52,720 bases of DNA from Crocinitomicaceae bacterium (lineage in GTDB: Bacteria; Bacteroidota; Bacteroidia; Flavobacteriales_D; Crocinitomicaceae). The notes below the pieces were generated by a model. It was not told the DNA's origin. It made no database searches and was given only the letters and a program-made list of their open reading frames with translations. Of this stretch, positions 21,565 to 30,239 are shown piece by piece. Where the stretch lies: the NCBI GenBank assembly GCA_023262855.1, contig JALQYQ010000024.1:1-52720 (forward strand). Reading direction: 5' to 3'. Each line of letters starts with the position of its first letter. Within the stretch, counting starts at the first letter, position 1. The translations under genes were made by a program, and so were the position numbers.

Positions 21565-24198
21565 TTGGCGACCAAAAAAGAAGATAAAAGTGCGAATGAA
21601 ACGCCTTTAATGAAGCAATACAATCAAATCAAGGCGCGACATCCTCAAGCTTTGTTGTTGTTTCGTGTTGGAGATTTTTACGAAACATTTGGTGAGGATG
21701 CCATTAAAACAGCAAAGATTTTAGGAATCATTTTAACAAAACGTGGTGCTGGTTCGCCTTCAGAAATTGAATTAGCAGGATTCCCTCATCATTCACTCGA
21801 TACGTACTTACCAAAATTGGTGCGCGCTGGTCAACGTGTTGCGATTTGCGACCAATTGGAAGATCCAAAAATGACTAAAACCATTGTGAAACGTGGTGTT
21901 ACGGAATTAGTGACTCCAGGTGTTTCATTCAATGATCAGGTGTTGGATCAAAACAAAAACAACTTTTTATGTGCCATTCACTTCGATAAAAACGAGCATG
22001 GAATTTCCTTCTTGGATGTTTCAACAGGTGAATTTCTCGTGGCACAAGGAAATAAAGAATACATCGATAAATTAATTCAAGGCTTCGAGCCAACTGAAAT
22101 TGTTTATCAAAAAAATCGATCGAAGGAATACAACGAGCTTTTTGGCGATAAATATTATACCTTTCGTCTAGAAGATTGGGTGTTTACGGCAGATTATGCG
22201 AATGAATCGCTCAATAAACATTTTGAAACAAAGTCATTAAAAGGATTTGGAATCGAAAATTTGGGATTGGGTGTAATTGCAGCTGGAGCGATTTTACATT
22301 ATTTATCCGAAAATCAACACAGCCGTTTAGGTCATATTACATCAATTGCAAGAATTGAGGAAGAACGCTACGTTTGGCTCGATCGATTCACTGTTCGAAA
22401 CCTTGAGTTGATTAGTTCACCTCATGAAAACGCCACGACTCTCGCAGACGTGTTGGACCGCACGCGAACGCCGATGGGTGGACGCATGATGAAACGATGG
22501 ATTGTGTTGCCGTTGAAAGATGAACAACCAATTAAAGAGCGTTTGCAAGCCGTTCAGTTTATCAAGGAAGATGAACAAATGGGCTATGAAGTAGGCGAAC
22601 GCTTAAAGGAAATTGGCGATATCGAACGCTTGATTTCCAAGGTAGCTGTAGGAAAAGTGAATCCAAAAGAAGTGATTCAATTGAATCGAACGCTGCATCA
22701 AATTGATCCAATAAAACAACTGATTGGTAACACGAAAAGCAATTTGCTAAAAAAGGTTTCAGATCAATTGAATCCTTGCTCAAAATTGATTGAGTTAATT
22801 GAAGCTACTTTGGTTGATGAACCCGCAGTTCAAGTTGGAAAGGGATTTGTAATTCGTGAAGGTGCAAACACTGAATTGGATGATTTGCGAACCATTTCGT
22901 TGAATGGAAAAGATTACTTGGAAGAAATGCAGAACCGTGAATCGGAGCGAACAGGGATCCCAAGTTTGAAAGTGGCCTTTAACAATGTATTTGGTTATTA
23001 CTTAGAAGTTCGAAATACACACAAAGACAAAGTTCCAGCAGAGTGGATTCGTAAGCAAACATTGGTAAATGCTGAGCGATACATTACGGAAGAATTAAAA
23101 GAATACGAAACAAAAATTCTTGGAGCAGAAGAGAAAATCCATGCAATTGAGTCGAAAATGTTTCAAGATTTGGTCTTCGGAATGGCTGATTACATTCAAT
23201 TAATTCAGCACAATGCCTTCTTAATTGCACAATTGGATTGTTTGGTTTCATTTGCAAGAGTGGCCACTGAAAATAATTATTTCATGCCATCAATCAATAA
23301 TGGTTTCAGTTTGAAAATCAAAGATGGTCGCCATCCAGTTATTGAAAAGCAATTAAAAGTAGGTGAGGAGTACATTTCGAACGATGTATACTTAGACAAC
23401 GATACGCAACAAATTATCATGATTACGGGGCCAAACATGTCAGGTAAAAGTGCAATTTTGCGACAAACAGCTTTGATTTCCTTAATGGCACAAATGGGTT
23501 CGTTTGTTCCAGCTGCTTCAGCAGAATTGGGATTGGTTGACAAAGTATTTACGCGTGTTGGAGCGAGTGATAACATTTCTTCGGGCGAATCAACTTTTAT
23601 GGTTGAAATGAATGAAACCGCGAGTATTCTGAATAATTTATCGGAGAGAAGTTTAATTCTTTTAGACGAAATTGGGCGTGGAACCAGCACATACGATGGA
23701 ATTTCGATTGCTTGGGCAATTGCTGAATATTTGCATGAAAATCCAAAAGCAAAAGCAAAAACCTTGTTTGCAACGCATTACCATGAGTTAAATGAAATGA
23801 CCAAGAAATTTGATCGAATTAAAAACTTCAATGTTTCGGTAAAGGAGATTGGTAATAAAATTCTATTCATGCGTAAATTGGTTGAAGGCGGTAGTGAGCA
23901 CTCGTTTGGTATTCATGTGGCGAAATTGGCGGGTATGCCATCACAGGTTTTAGCGCGCGCAGAAATGATGCTAAAAGAGCTTGAAAAGTCGCACGAAATC
24001 GGCGGAGGTAAGCAACAAATGAAAACGAAAGTAAAAGAGGCAATCGCATCGGAAAATATGCAGTTAAGTTTCTTTCAGCTGAATGATCCTGTTTTAGAGC
24101 AGATTCATGAGGAATTAGTTTCCATCGATATTAACACCTTAACACCGGTTGAGGCTTTGATGAAACTCAACGAAATCAAGAAGTTAACAGGAGGATAA
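21565..24198 (+). CDS. mutS: DNA mismatch repair ATPase MutS
   Basis: An 877-residue MutS, which scans DNA for mismatches as a dimer and recruits MutL. The start is a TTG at 21565, giving [22 protein letters not shown]; the next Met (residue 16) would remove only a variable tail, so either could serve. Mismatch-contact motif F38-Y39-E40 in [13 protein letters not shown]. Walker A is GPNMSGKS (622-629, K628), Walker B ends [10 protein letters not shown] with D701 and E702, and the ATPase His loop reads LFATHYHEL. The connector, lever and clamp domains have normal length. The C-terminal end ([17 protein letters not shown]) is the usual small dimerisation piece. It stands alone and is divergent from the SpoU gene. 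Confidence 0.97.
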   Translation: MATKKEDKSANETPLMKQYNQIKARHPQALLLFRVGDFYETFGEDAIKTAKILGIILTKRGAGSPSEIELAGFPHHSLDTYLPKLVRAGQRVAICDQLEDPKMTKTIVKRGVTELVTPGVSFNDQVLDQNKNNFLCAIHFDKNEHGISFLDVSTGEFLVAQGNKEYIDKLIQGFEPTEIVYQKNRSKEYNELFGDKYYTFRLEDWVFTADYANESLNKHFETKSLKGFGIENLGLGVIAAGAILHYLSENQHSRLGHITSIARIEEERYVWLDRFTVRNLELISSPHENATTLADVLDRTRTPMGGRMMKRWIVLPLKDEQPIKERLQAVQFIKEDEQMGYEVGERLKEIGDIERLISKVAVGKVNPKEVIQLNRTLHQIDPIKQLIGNTKSNLLKKVSDQLNPCSKLIELIEATLVDEPAVQVGKGFVIREGANTELDDLRTISLNGKDYLEEMQNRESERTGIPSLKVAFNNVFGYYLEVRNTHKDKVPAEWIRKQTLVNAERYITEELKEYETKILGAEEKIHAIESKMFQDLVFGMADYIQLIQHNAFLIAQLDCLVSFARVATENNYFMPSINNGFSLKIKDGRHPVIEKQLKVGEEYISNDVYLDNDTQQIIMITGPNMSGKSAILRQTALISLMAQMGSFVPAASAELGLVDKVFTRVGASDNISSGESTFMVEMNETASILNNLSERSLILLDEIGRGTSTYDGISIAWAIAEYLHENPKAKAKTLFATHYHELNEMTKKFDRIKNFNVSVKEIGNKILFMRKLVEGGSEHSFGIHVAKLAGMPSQVLARAEMMLKELEKSHEIGGGKQQMKTKVKEAIASENMQLSFFQLNDPVLEQIHEELVSIDINTLTPVEALMKLNEIKKLTGG

Positions 24199-24229
24199 AA
24201 AAACTTCGAAAAAAATATTGCAAAGAGTA

Positions 24230-24259
24230 TTGTATTTTTAGAAATACTTTATACATTTG
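24230..24259 (+). promoter_or_regulatory. tRNA promoter, TTG-N19-TACATTTG
   Basis: TTG at 24230-24232 and an exact TAnnTTTG box at 24252-24259, with a start expected near 24265 and about 50 bases of leader before the tRNA-Gly. The spacer contains the inverted repeat GTATTT-ttag-AAATAC (24232-24247). Confidence 0.7.
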
Positions 24260-24314
24260 TCGCCCGTTACAAGTGAAAGCAACGGCTTTCTAAAGCGGTT
24301 TGAAATACTAAATT

Positions 24315-24387
24315 GCGAGAGTAGCTCAGTTGGTAGAGCACAACCTTGCCAAGGTTGGGGTCGCGAGTTCGAATCTCGTCTCCCGCT
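24315..24387 (+). tRNA. tRNA-Gly (anticodon GCC)
   Basis: A complete 73-base cloverleaf: D arm GCTC/GAGC, anticodon arm CAACC-TTGCCAA-GGTTG, T arm GCGAG-TTCGAAT-CTCGT, discriminator T. The 3' CCA is not encoded (CAA follows). The acceptor stem GCGAGAG / CTCCCGC has an A-C mismatch at positions 4-69; the remaining pairs fit. The sequence is otherwise very close to typical bacterial tRNA-Gly(GCC). Confidence 0.95.
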
Positions 24388-24394
24388 CAAGTCC

Positions 24395-24478
24395 GCTCGG
24401 ATGGTGGAATTGGTAGACACGCCGGACTTAAAATCCTGTGCCTGTATGGGCGTGCGGGTTCAAGTCCCGCTCCGAGTA
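24395..24478 (+). tRNA. tRNA-Leu (anticodon TAA)
   Basis: An 84-base class II tRNA with a long variable arm. Acceptor GCTCGGA / TCCGAGT has the G1-T72 wobble known from E. coli tRNA-Leu(UAA). Anticodon loop CTTAAAA, T arm GCGGG-TTCAAGT-CCCGC, discriminator A, CCA not encoded. The anticodon stem CCGGA / TCCTG has a C-T mismatch at 28-42. It lies seven bases after tRNA-Gly and shares its transcript and terminator. Confidence 0.95.
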
Positions 24479-24479
24479 C

Positions 24480-24515
24480 AAAAAGCCTCAGTTTTACTGG
24501 GGCTTTTTCTTTTTA
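24480..24515 (+). terminator. Terminator after the tRNA pair
   Basis: AAAAAGCCTCAG / CTGGGGCTTTTT stem with a short loop and a following T-rich run, two bases after the tRNA-Leu end. Confidence 0.85.
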
Positions 24516-24557
24516 AAAAACTTTTAGATTGGCTTCCACCTTCTAAAAGAAGTTAAG

Positions 24558-24594
24558 TCCCAGGTGTCTTTGATGCTTGGGATTTTTCGTTTTT
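24558..24594 (+). terminator. Second, weaker terminator-like hairpin
   Basis: TCCCAGG (24558-24564) pairs with CTTGGGA (24576-24582) with one wobble and is followed by TTTTTCGTTTTT. It could back up the tRNA terminator; there is no gene between the two. Confidence 0.5.
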
Positions 24595-24646
24595 AGACTT
24601 CATAATCTCAGTTATTAAAAGATTTCAAGCTTCTAGTAAATAACAA

Positions 24647-24678
24647 TTTGATTAATTCAAATAGATGTTCTATTTTTA
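24647..24678 (+). promoter_or_regulatory. Promoter, TTTG-N20-TATTTTTA, of the T9SS protein gene
   Basis: TTTG at 24647-24650 and a seven-of-eight match to TAnnTTTG at 24671-24678. The ATG lies 24 bases after the box, leaving a normal short leader. Confidence 0.55.
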
Positions 24679-24702
24679 CGCCAAACATATAAAACTATTT
24701 TA

Positions 24703-26565
24703 ATGAAAAAAGTATACATTATTGGTTTGTTTTCATTGGCAACTTTAGCAGTTAATGCACAAAAAGTAAACAACGAATACAAATCTAGAATTGGAGATGT
24801 AAGCGCAGAATACAAATCGAAACCAGTTTCAGAAGCTACTGAAAAAGTAATTATCTGGAGTAACGATTTTTCGAATGCTTCTCAATGGGATATTTCAAAC
24901 AACACTGCTGATTTACAAGATTGGGTAATCACAAACGTTGCAAATACTACTGCTGGTTACAATACTGGAACTTGGACAGAGACAGCGATTACAGTTTCTA
25001 ATGAAAACGGATACGCAATGTTCGATTCAGATGCAGTTGGTTCAAACGGTGGAACACAAGATGCGTTCATCACGACAGCAACGCCAATCAACTTGTCTGC
25101 ATATTCTCATGTTGTATTAGAATTTGCTCAACGTTTACGTATTTGGCAAACAACTCAAACGATTGTTGAAATTAGTAATGATGGTGGAACAACTTGGTCT
25201 CAATTCCCGATCAATGTTGGTCGTCCAGTTTCTGTACCTTACGAAGAAATTGTTTCAGTTAACATTACAAATGACTTAATTTCAGGTTTACCTGCAGCAG
25301 GTGGTCAAGCAAGTGTATTGGTGCGTTTCCGATACATGGGATCTTGGGATTACGCGTGGATGGTAGATGATGTAAAAATCATTGATCAACCAGCTGATGA
25401 CGTAAAAAACAGTTATGCATACATTGCAGGTGTTAATAATGAAGGAATTGAATATGGTAGAACTCCATTGGATCAAGTAGATGCTTCTTATGAAGTTGGT
25501 GGTGATGTAGTTAACTTCGGTGTTAATGATCAAAACAACGTTCAAGTTGTAGCGAATTTTGGTTCATTCTCTTCAAACTTCAGTTTAGGAACTGTTGTAT
25601 CAGGTGATACAATTTCTTATTCAAACGTTGAAACGCCAACATTAGCTGTTGGAACTTACAATGGTGTTTACACAGTAACTTCAACTGCAGAAACTGCAGG
25701 TGCTAACTTTGCAAACAACACTTCTTTGAGAAACTTTGCAATTACTGACAACTTGTACTCTCAAGATGGAATTGGAATTCACCCAGCAGCAAATCAACAA
25801 TTAAGTTCTTTTGGTTCTGAGTCATTCGGTGAACCAGCTGATACATATTTAGCTACAATGTACCATTTGCGTGCTGCTACTAATTTAGTTTCTGGTTTTG
25901 AAATCGCAATTACTTCTTCAACAGTTGCTGGTGCTGAGGTACAAATTTCAATTGTAGATACTGCTTCTTTCTTGGCAGACGCTTTAACTCCTTTCGGTGA
26001 TTTAAATGGAAATACTGCAGAAAGTGACATTTTTGAAGTAGCTCAAGCTCACATCGATGCAGGAATTATTGGGGTTGCATTCCCTCAACCAATTTCGTTG
26101 CCAGCAGGTGCTTACTACGCAGTTGTTCGTCCAATGAACACTTCAGGATCTACTCCAATTCGTGTATTTGATGATCAATCAGTTCCACAACCTTGGTATG
26201 CAAGTATGGTTAATATTCCAGATCCAACTGCAACTTCATACTCAAATGGTAATGCTTTCGCTATTCGTTTGAAAATGGGAGATCAGTCATCTGTGAATGA
26301 AATTGAAGGACTTTCTTCAGTTGCGGTTTATCCTAACCCAGCTGCATCTTCAACGAATGTTGCAATCGAATTAACAAATGAAGCAGATGTAGCTATTACT
26401 GTTACAGATCTTTCAGGAAAAGTTGTTTATTCAAACGCTTTAGGAACAGTTAACGGAACACAAAACGTAACTATTAACACTGATGCAATTAGCAACGGTG
26501 CATACATGGTAAATGTTTCTGTGAACGGAACAGTTTCAACTCAAAAATTGATTGTTAGAAAATAA
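24703..26565 (+). CDS. T9SS-secreted multi-domain surface protein
   Basis: A 620-residue exported protein: signal peptide (1-19, ending AVNA before QK); a short linker with NEYKSRIGD and SAEYKSKP; a beta-sandwich of the choice-of-anchor/MAM-like kind (about 48-228, with WSNDFSNASQWDIS, FDSDAVGSNGG, VLEFAQRLRI and the closing YAWMVDDVKIID); a second beta region (235-345) with SYEVGGDVVNFGVND and NNTSLRNF, typical of CARDB-like modules; a third beta region (about 350-525); and a type A T9SS sorting tail from residue 540 (VAVYPNPAASS ... VTDLSGKVVYS ... AYMVNVSVNG ... LIVRK). It should pass the outer membrane by T9SS. No enzyme motif is seen, so adhesion or surface structure is likely. It has its own promoter and terminator. 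Confidence 0.85.
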   Translation: MKKVYIIGLFSLATLAVNAQKVNNEYKSRIGDVSAEYKSKPVSEATEKVIIWSNDFSNASQWDISNNTADLQDWVITNVANTTAGYNTGTWTETAITVSNENGYAMFDSDAVGSNGGTQDAFITTATPINLSAYSHVVLEFAQRLRIWQTTQTIVEISNDGGTTWSQFPINVGRPVSVPYEEIVSVNITNDLISGLPAAGGQASVLVRFRYMGSWDYAWMVDDVKIIDQPADDVKNSYAYIAGVNNEGIEYGRTPLDQVDASYEVGGDVVNFGVNDQNNVQVVANFGSFSSNFSLGTVVSGDTISYSNVETPTLAVGTYNGVYTVTSTAETAGANFANNTSLRNFAITDNLYSQDGIGIHPAANQQLSSFGSESFGEPADTYLATMYHLRAATNLVSGFEIAITSSTVAGAEVQISIVDTASFLADALTPFGDLNGNTAESDIFEVAQAHIDAGIIGVAFPQPISLPAGAYYAVVRPMNTSGSTPIRVFDDQSVPQPWYASMVNIPDPTATSYSNGNAFAIRLKMGDQSSVNEIEGLSSVAVYPNPAASSTNVAIELTNEADVAITVTDLSGKVVYSNALGTVNGTQNVTINTDAISNGAYMVNVSVNGTVSTQKLIVRK

Positions 26566-26583
26566 TTTTCTCAATGGAAAAGG

Positions 26584-26610
26584 AAGCCTCGCAAATGCGG
26601 GGCTTTTTTT
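26584..26610 (+). terminator. Terminator of the T9SS protein gene
   Basis: AAGCCTCGC / GCGGGGCTT stem (one wobble) with a four-base loop and a following T-run. Confidence 0.85.
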
Positions 26611-26632
26611 ATGTCTACTTGTGAACTTTGAT

Positions 26633-26640
26633 TATTTTTG
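26633..26640 (+). promoter_or_regulatory. -7 box TATTTTTG of fabD
   Basis: Exact TAnnTTTG match, 23 bases before the fabD ATG. A -33 TTG at the usual spacing is not clear because the previous terminator's T-run lies there. Confidence 0.5.
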
Positions 26641-26663
26641 TCGACAAATTCAAAAGAATACTT

Positions 26664-27545
26664 ATGAAAGCATATGTTTTCCCTGGTCAAGGAGCTCAAT
26701 TCTCAGGAATGGGTAAAGACCTATACGATAATTCAACCTTAGCAAAAGAATTGTTTGAAAAAGCAAATGAAGTGTTAGGTTTTGATATTATGAAAATCAT
26801 GTTCGAAGGAACAGATGAAGAATTGAAACAAACGAAAGTTACACAACCTGCGATATTCTTACATTCAACAATTTTGGCTGCTTGTTTAGGCGAGTCATTT
26901 CGTCCAGATATGGTTGCAGGACATTCACTAGGAGAATTTTCAGCTTTAGTAGCTAACAAAACCTTGAAATTTGAAGATGCCTTGAAGCTGGTTTATCAGC
27001 GTGCACTTGCTATGCAAAAAGCTTGTGAAGTTGAACCTTCAACCATGGCTGCTATTCTTGGTTTAGAAGATGAAGTAGTTGAAAAAATTTGTTCTGAAGT
27101 TGATGGTGTTGTTGTTGCTGCAAATTACAATTGTCCGGGGCAGTTAGTAATTTCCGGAGCTGTACCTGCTGTTGAAACGGCTTGTGCTAAATTAACTGAA
27201 GCGGGTGCAAAACGAGCAATGATTCTTCAAGTTGGTGGAGCATTTCACTCACCATTAATGGAACCTGCAAGAGAAGAACTTGCCGCAGCAATTGAAGCAA
27301 CTGAATTTAGTCAACCAATTTGTCCTGTGTATCAAAACGTGACAGCTTCAGCTATTTCAGATCCAGCAGAAATTAAGAAGAATTTAGTTTCTCAATTGAC
27401 AGCTCCAGTGCGTTGGACACAAACGATGAATCAAATGATTGCTGATGGTGCTACAGAGTTAATCGAAGTTGGTCCAGGAAAAGTTTTACAAGGATTGTTT
27501 AAAAAAGTTGACAGAGCATTTCCTTGCTCAAGTGCTGAATTATAA
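26664..27545 (+). CDS. fabD: Malonyl-CoA:ACP transacylase
   Basis: A 293-residue FabD that moves malonyl groups from CoA to acyl carrier protein for fatty acid synthesis. The start at 26664 gives MKAYVFPGQGAQFSGMGKDL, the usual N-terminus; the 12 extra residues from an upstream ATT/TTG-type codon cover the promoter and are not coding. The nucleophile is S88 in GHSLGEFSAL. R at YQRALAMQKA, the His in GAFHSPLM and Q at FPGQGAQ complete the active site. Other fatty acid synthesis genes are not next to it. It is a single gene bounded by terminators on both sides. Confidence 0.96.
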   Translation: MKAYVFPGQGAQFSGMGKDLYDNSTLAKELFEKANEVLGFDIMKIMFEGTDEELKQTKVTQPAIFLHSTILAACLGESFRPDMVAGHSLGEFSALVANKTLKFEDALKLVYQRALAMQKACEVEPSTMAAILGLEDEVVEKICSEVDGVVVAANYNCPGQLVISGAVPAVETACAKLTEAGAKRAMILQVGGAFHSPLMEPAREELAAAIEATEFSQPICPVYQNVTASAISDPAEIKKNLVSQLTAPVRWTQTMNQMIADGATELIEVGPGKVLQGLFKKVDRAFPCSSAEL

Positions 27546-27565
27546 GCAATTATAAATAATTTTGA

Positions 27566-27598
27566 AAAGGTTCTCAAATTTCGAGAACCTTTTTTTAT
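27566..27598 (+). terminator. Terminator of fabD
   Basis: AAAGGTTCTC / GAGAACCTTT, a perfect ten-base stem with a seven-base loop and a following T-run. Confidence 0.9.
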
Positions 27599-27648
27599 GG
27601 AATTAATTATTGTCTTGCATCCAAAGGGAAACAATTAAATTAATAGCC

Positions 27649-28374
27649 ATGAAAAAAATAATGATCATAGCGTGCTTATTAGCAAATCAGTTAGTAAACG
27701 CTCAAAGCGCAACAGGAGAAGTTGTAGGAACAGTTCAAGTTGAACAAACAGGAGAAATGGCCTATGGAGCGGTTGCTTTTATTGTTGACCAAGATAAAAA
27801 GTACCAAGCGTTGGTTGATCCAGATGGCAGATTTCGTATTAGTGCAATTCCAGCTGGAGATTATACCTTAAACATTAAGTTTCAAGGCGACACAATGCCA
27901 AACATCCCAGTAAAAATCCCAATGGATGGAATATGTCAAGCTGGCTTAATCAAATTCACTGCTGATCCAAAAATGCTTGACGCTGTAATTGTTGTCGCTA
28001 ACAATAAACGAATGAAATTGGAATATGGTTCTTTACCCATCAAAGAGTTAACTGCGGAAGAAATAGAGCAAAGTCCTGTGAAATTTAGTGTTTCTGACTT
28101 AGCAACTACACTTTCTTCTGAAGTTAGAAAAGATGAAGATGGGCAGTTAATGTTCAGAGGTGCTCGTAAAGGAGATATGATTTACATGTTGGATGGTGTA
28201 AAAAGCAATGAAGTTTACAATGTTCCAAGTTGTGCAATCGGAAGAATGATGGTTTATACAGGCGGACTTCCTGCAAAGTACGGAGATACACTTGGTGGGG
28301 CAGTTGTTGTAGAAACTAAAAGTTATTTTGACCTGTATCGAGCTTGGGAGCGAGAAGAAATGAAAAAACACTAA
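27649..28374 (+). CDS. Stand-alone carboxypeptidase-regulatory plus TonB-plug protein (no barrel)
   Basis: A 241-residue exported protein from the ATG at 27649; an upstream start at 27610 would displace the signal peptide MKKIMIIACLLANQLVNA. Residues 23-95 form a carboxypeptidase-regulatory-like beta sandwich (VVGTVQVEQTGEMAYGAVAFIV ... GRFRISAIPAGDYTLNIKF). Residues 105-225 match the plug of a TonB-dependent receptor: VSDLATTLSSEV, MFRGARKGDMIYMLDGVKSN, MMVYTGGLPAKYGDTLGGAVVVETK. The protein stops exactly where the outer-membrane barrel would begin. A proper stop codon and strong terminator follow, so it is not a broken fragment in this window. Function is unknown; it may act with a separate barrel or in the periplasm. 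Confidence 0.8.
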   Translation: MKKIMIIACLLANQLVNAQSATGEVVGTVQVEQTGEMAYGAVAFIVDQDKKYQALVDPDGRFRISAIPAGDYTLNIKFQGDTMPNIPVKIPMDGICQAGLIKFTADPKMLDAVIVVANNKRMKLEYGSLPIKELTAEEIEQSPVKFSVSDLATTLSSEVRKDEDGQLMFRGARKGDMIYMLDGVKSNEVYNVPSCAIGRMMVYTGGLPAKYGDTLGGAVVVETKSYFDLYRAWEREEMKKH

Positions 28375-28378
28375 CATT

Positions 28379-28411
28379 AAAAAAGGGATTGAATTTCAAT
28401 CCCTTTTTTTG
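28379..28411. terminator. Bidirectional terminator between convergent genes
   Basis: AAAAAGGGATTGAA and its mirror complement TTTCAATCCCTTTTT form a long hairpin with A- and T-runs on both sides. It can end both the plug-protein gene (+) and the leftward manC gene (-). Confidence 0.85.
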
Positions 28412-28415
28412 TTGA

Positions 28416-29504
28416 TTATTTATCAAAAAACTGAGGACTTTTACCTTCTACTTGTTTCAAGTAGTTTTTAAGTTCTTGTTCGTTTTCAGCTTTTAAAACC
28501 ATTAACATATTATCGGATTCAACAACAATGTAATCGTTGAGTCCATCCAAAAGGACTAATTTATTGTGAGGGATGTTAACCAAACAATTGGATGAATTGA
28601 ACAAGTGTGCGTTCGTTCCGACAACCGCATTATTGTTTTCGTCTTTTTTCAAATGGGTATTTAAACTTCCCCAAGTTCCAAGATCGCTCCAATCAAAATC
28701 TGCTAATACAACATCAACATTGTTCGCATGTTCCATTACAGCAAAATCAATTGAAATGTCCTCACAGGTTTCAAAACAATAGTTTACTTTTTCTTGCTCT
28801 GTGAGGGTGTTGTAATGACTTAAATCACCCGCAAACAACTCATGAAGAGCTGGTTGATAAGATTCAAGAGAATTTAAAATACTACTTGTTTTCCAAACAA
28901 ATATTCCTGAATTCCAATAGAAATTTCCACTTTTCAAAAATGCTTCAGCCGTTGCTAGATCTGGTTTTTCACGGAATTGTTTTACCTCGGTCACTTCTCC
29001 TGCCTGAACAGCCGCAGAATTATCAAATTCAATATAGCCATAACCGGTGTCAGGACGAGTTGGTTGAATTCCAAGCGTTACTAAGCGTTCTTCTTCGTTT
29101 GCGCGTTTAATTGCAGTTGCCACGATTTCTGTGAAACGTTGTTCTCTTACAATCAAATGATCTGCTGGAGAAATAATCATTGTCGCATTTGGATTCAATG
29201 CTTGAATTTTCGCTGCAGCATAAGCGATGCAAGGAGCTGTATTCTTACGTTTTGGTTCTGTAAGAATTTGATCATACGTTAAATCGGGTAATTGTTCTTT
29301 GACAAGTTGAGCATAACTTGTGTTCGTTAGGACATATATATTCTCTTTTGGTGCTGTTAACAACAGGCGCTCATAGGTCATTTGAATGAGTGATTTACCA
29401 ATTCCAAGTACATCTAAAAATTGTTTAGGTTTTTGGGGAGTTGACATTGGCCAGAAGCGGCTTCCAACACCACCTGCCATTATTATGCAATAATTATCTT
29501 TCAT
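28416..29504 (-). CDS. manC: Mannose-1-phosphate guanylyltransferase
   Basis: A 362-residue nucleotidyltransferase that makes GDP-mannose from GTP and mannose-1-phosphate for surface glycans. The N-terminal signature is IMAGGVGSRFWPMSTPQKPKQF, with Arg and Lys of the GTP site; later motifs are TEPKRKNTAPCIAYAA, ISPADHLI, GYGYIEF, REKPDLATAE and FYWNSGIFVWK. It is the mono-functional short type, with no phosphomannose isomerase domain. It overlaps the upstream SprT-like gene by 11 bases, so the two are co-transcribed, although their roles seem unrelated. GDP-mannose could feed the glycosyltransferase at 8577, but that is only inference. Confidence 0.93.
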   Translation of the reverse strand: MKDNYCIIMAGGVGSRFWPMSTPQKPKQFLDVLGIGKSLIQMTYERLLLTAPKENIYVLTNTSYAQLVKEQLPDLTYDQILTEPKRKNTAPCIAYAAAKIQALNPNATMIISPADHLIVREQRFTEIVATAIKRANEEERLVTLGIQPTRPDTGYGYIEFDNSAAVQAGEVTEVKQFREKPDLATAEAFLKSGNFYWNSGIFVWKTSSILNSLESYQPALHELFAGDLSHYNTLTEQEKVNYCFETCEDISIDFAVMEHANNVDVVLADFDWSDLGTWGSLNTHLKKDENNNAVVGTNAHLFNSSNCLVNIPHNKLVLLDGLNDYIVVESDNMLMVLKAENEQELKNYLKQVEGKSPQFFDK

Positions 29505-30147
29505 CTTGTTTTTTTATTTCAATTGGATAAACCTGTGCTAAAGCGCTAACTAAAAATGAACGTTTCGATTTAACTTCTTCACAGATATAGCGCTTTCGTC
29601 GTAAAGGACCTTTCACGAATTGTCTTCCGTTTAAAGCAAAGGTAGAATTTTTTGGTAATCGTTCTAAAATTTCAACGCCTTCTTTTGGTTTGTCATACGT
29701 TTGTAGCACGCGTGATAAATGAATATCAGAGCAAGAAGAGGCTTTCGTATTCACCAAAGAATTCATTAAAACGCGCTCAATATCTTTTGGCAAATGACCA
29801 CTTTGAATGACCGGCAATAAAAGTTGTCGATAAGCATTTTTCCATTCTTCTCCGTGTGGAGCAACACGATTTTGATAGGTATTGAAGGTATTTAAATGTG
29901 CAAATTCATGCAATGTTGTGATCAAAAAAGAATATGGATTCATGTCGCCATTCACGGTGATTTGGTGTTTTTCACCATTTATTCCAGCTCTAAAATCGCC
30001 CAATTTTGTTTTCCTTCCATTCACAATTTTAAAACGAACTGAGGATTGCATAAATAAATCAACAACTATGGGAACGAAGGCTTCAGGAAGGTACTTTTTA
30101 AATGCTTCCGTAACTTGTTCTCTTTTGGTTAATTTTGCGTTTTTCAC
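29494..30147 (-). CDS. SprT-like zinc metallopeptidase domain protein
   Basis: A 217-residue protein starting at a GTG (30147), with no better ATG in frame. The SprT-like domain holds the zinc motif HEFAH (H80, E81, H84) in LITTLHEFAHLNTF, with a third ligand likely H98 in APHGEEWK. The C-terminal part has ALNGRQFVKGPLRRKRYICEE, a basic beta region that in SprT/Spartan relatives binds nucleic acid. Eukaryotic Spartan repairs DNA-protein crosslinks; for the bacterial short forms this role is only suspected. Metal-binding residues are complete, so activity is plausible. A TAATTTTA box ends five bases before the GTG. Confidence 0.8.
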   Translation of the reverse strand: MKNAKLTKREQVTEAFKKYLPEAFVPIVVDLFMQSSVRFKIVNGRKTKLGDFRAGINGEKHQITVNGDMNPYSFLITTLHEFAHLNTFNTYQNRVAPHGEEWKNAYRQLLLPVIQSGHLPKDIERVLMNSLVNTKASSCSDIHLSRVLQTYDKPKEGVEILERLPKNSTFALNGRQFVKGPLRRKRYICEEVKSKRSFLVSALAQVYPIEIKKQDER

Positions 30148-30239
30148 ACCTTAAAATTACAGGAAATCAACATTCAATCTTGATAAAGTTTTCAGCTTAT
30201 CAATGTGAATGAAAGAAATAAGAATTAACTTAGCACCCA

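Noticed and set aside
24257..24556. Open frame across the two tRNA genes
   Set aside because: It is made of tRNA sequence and a terminator, so it is not a protein gene.
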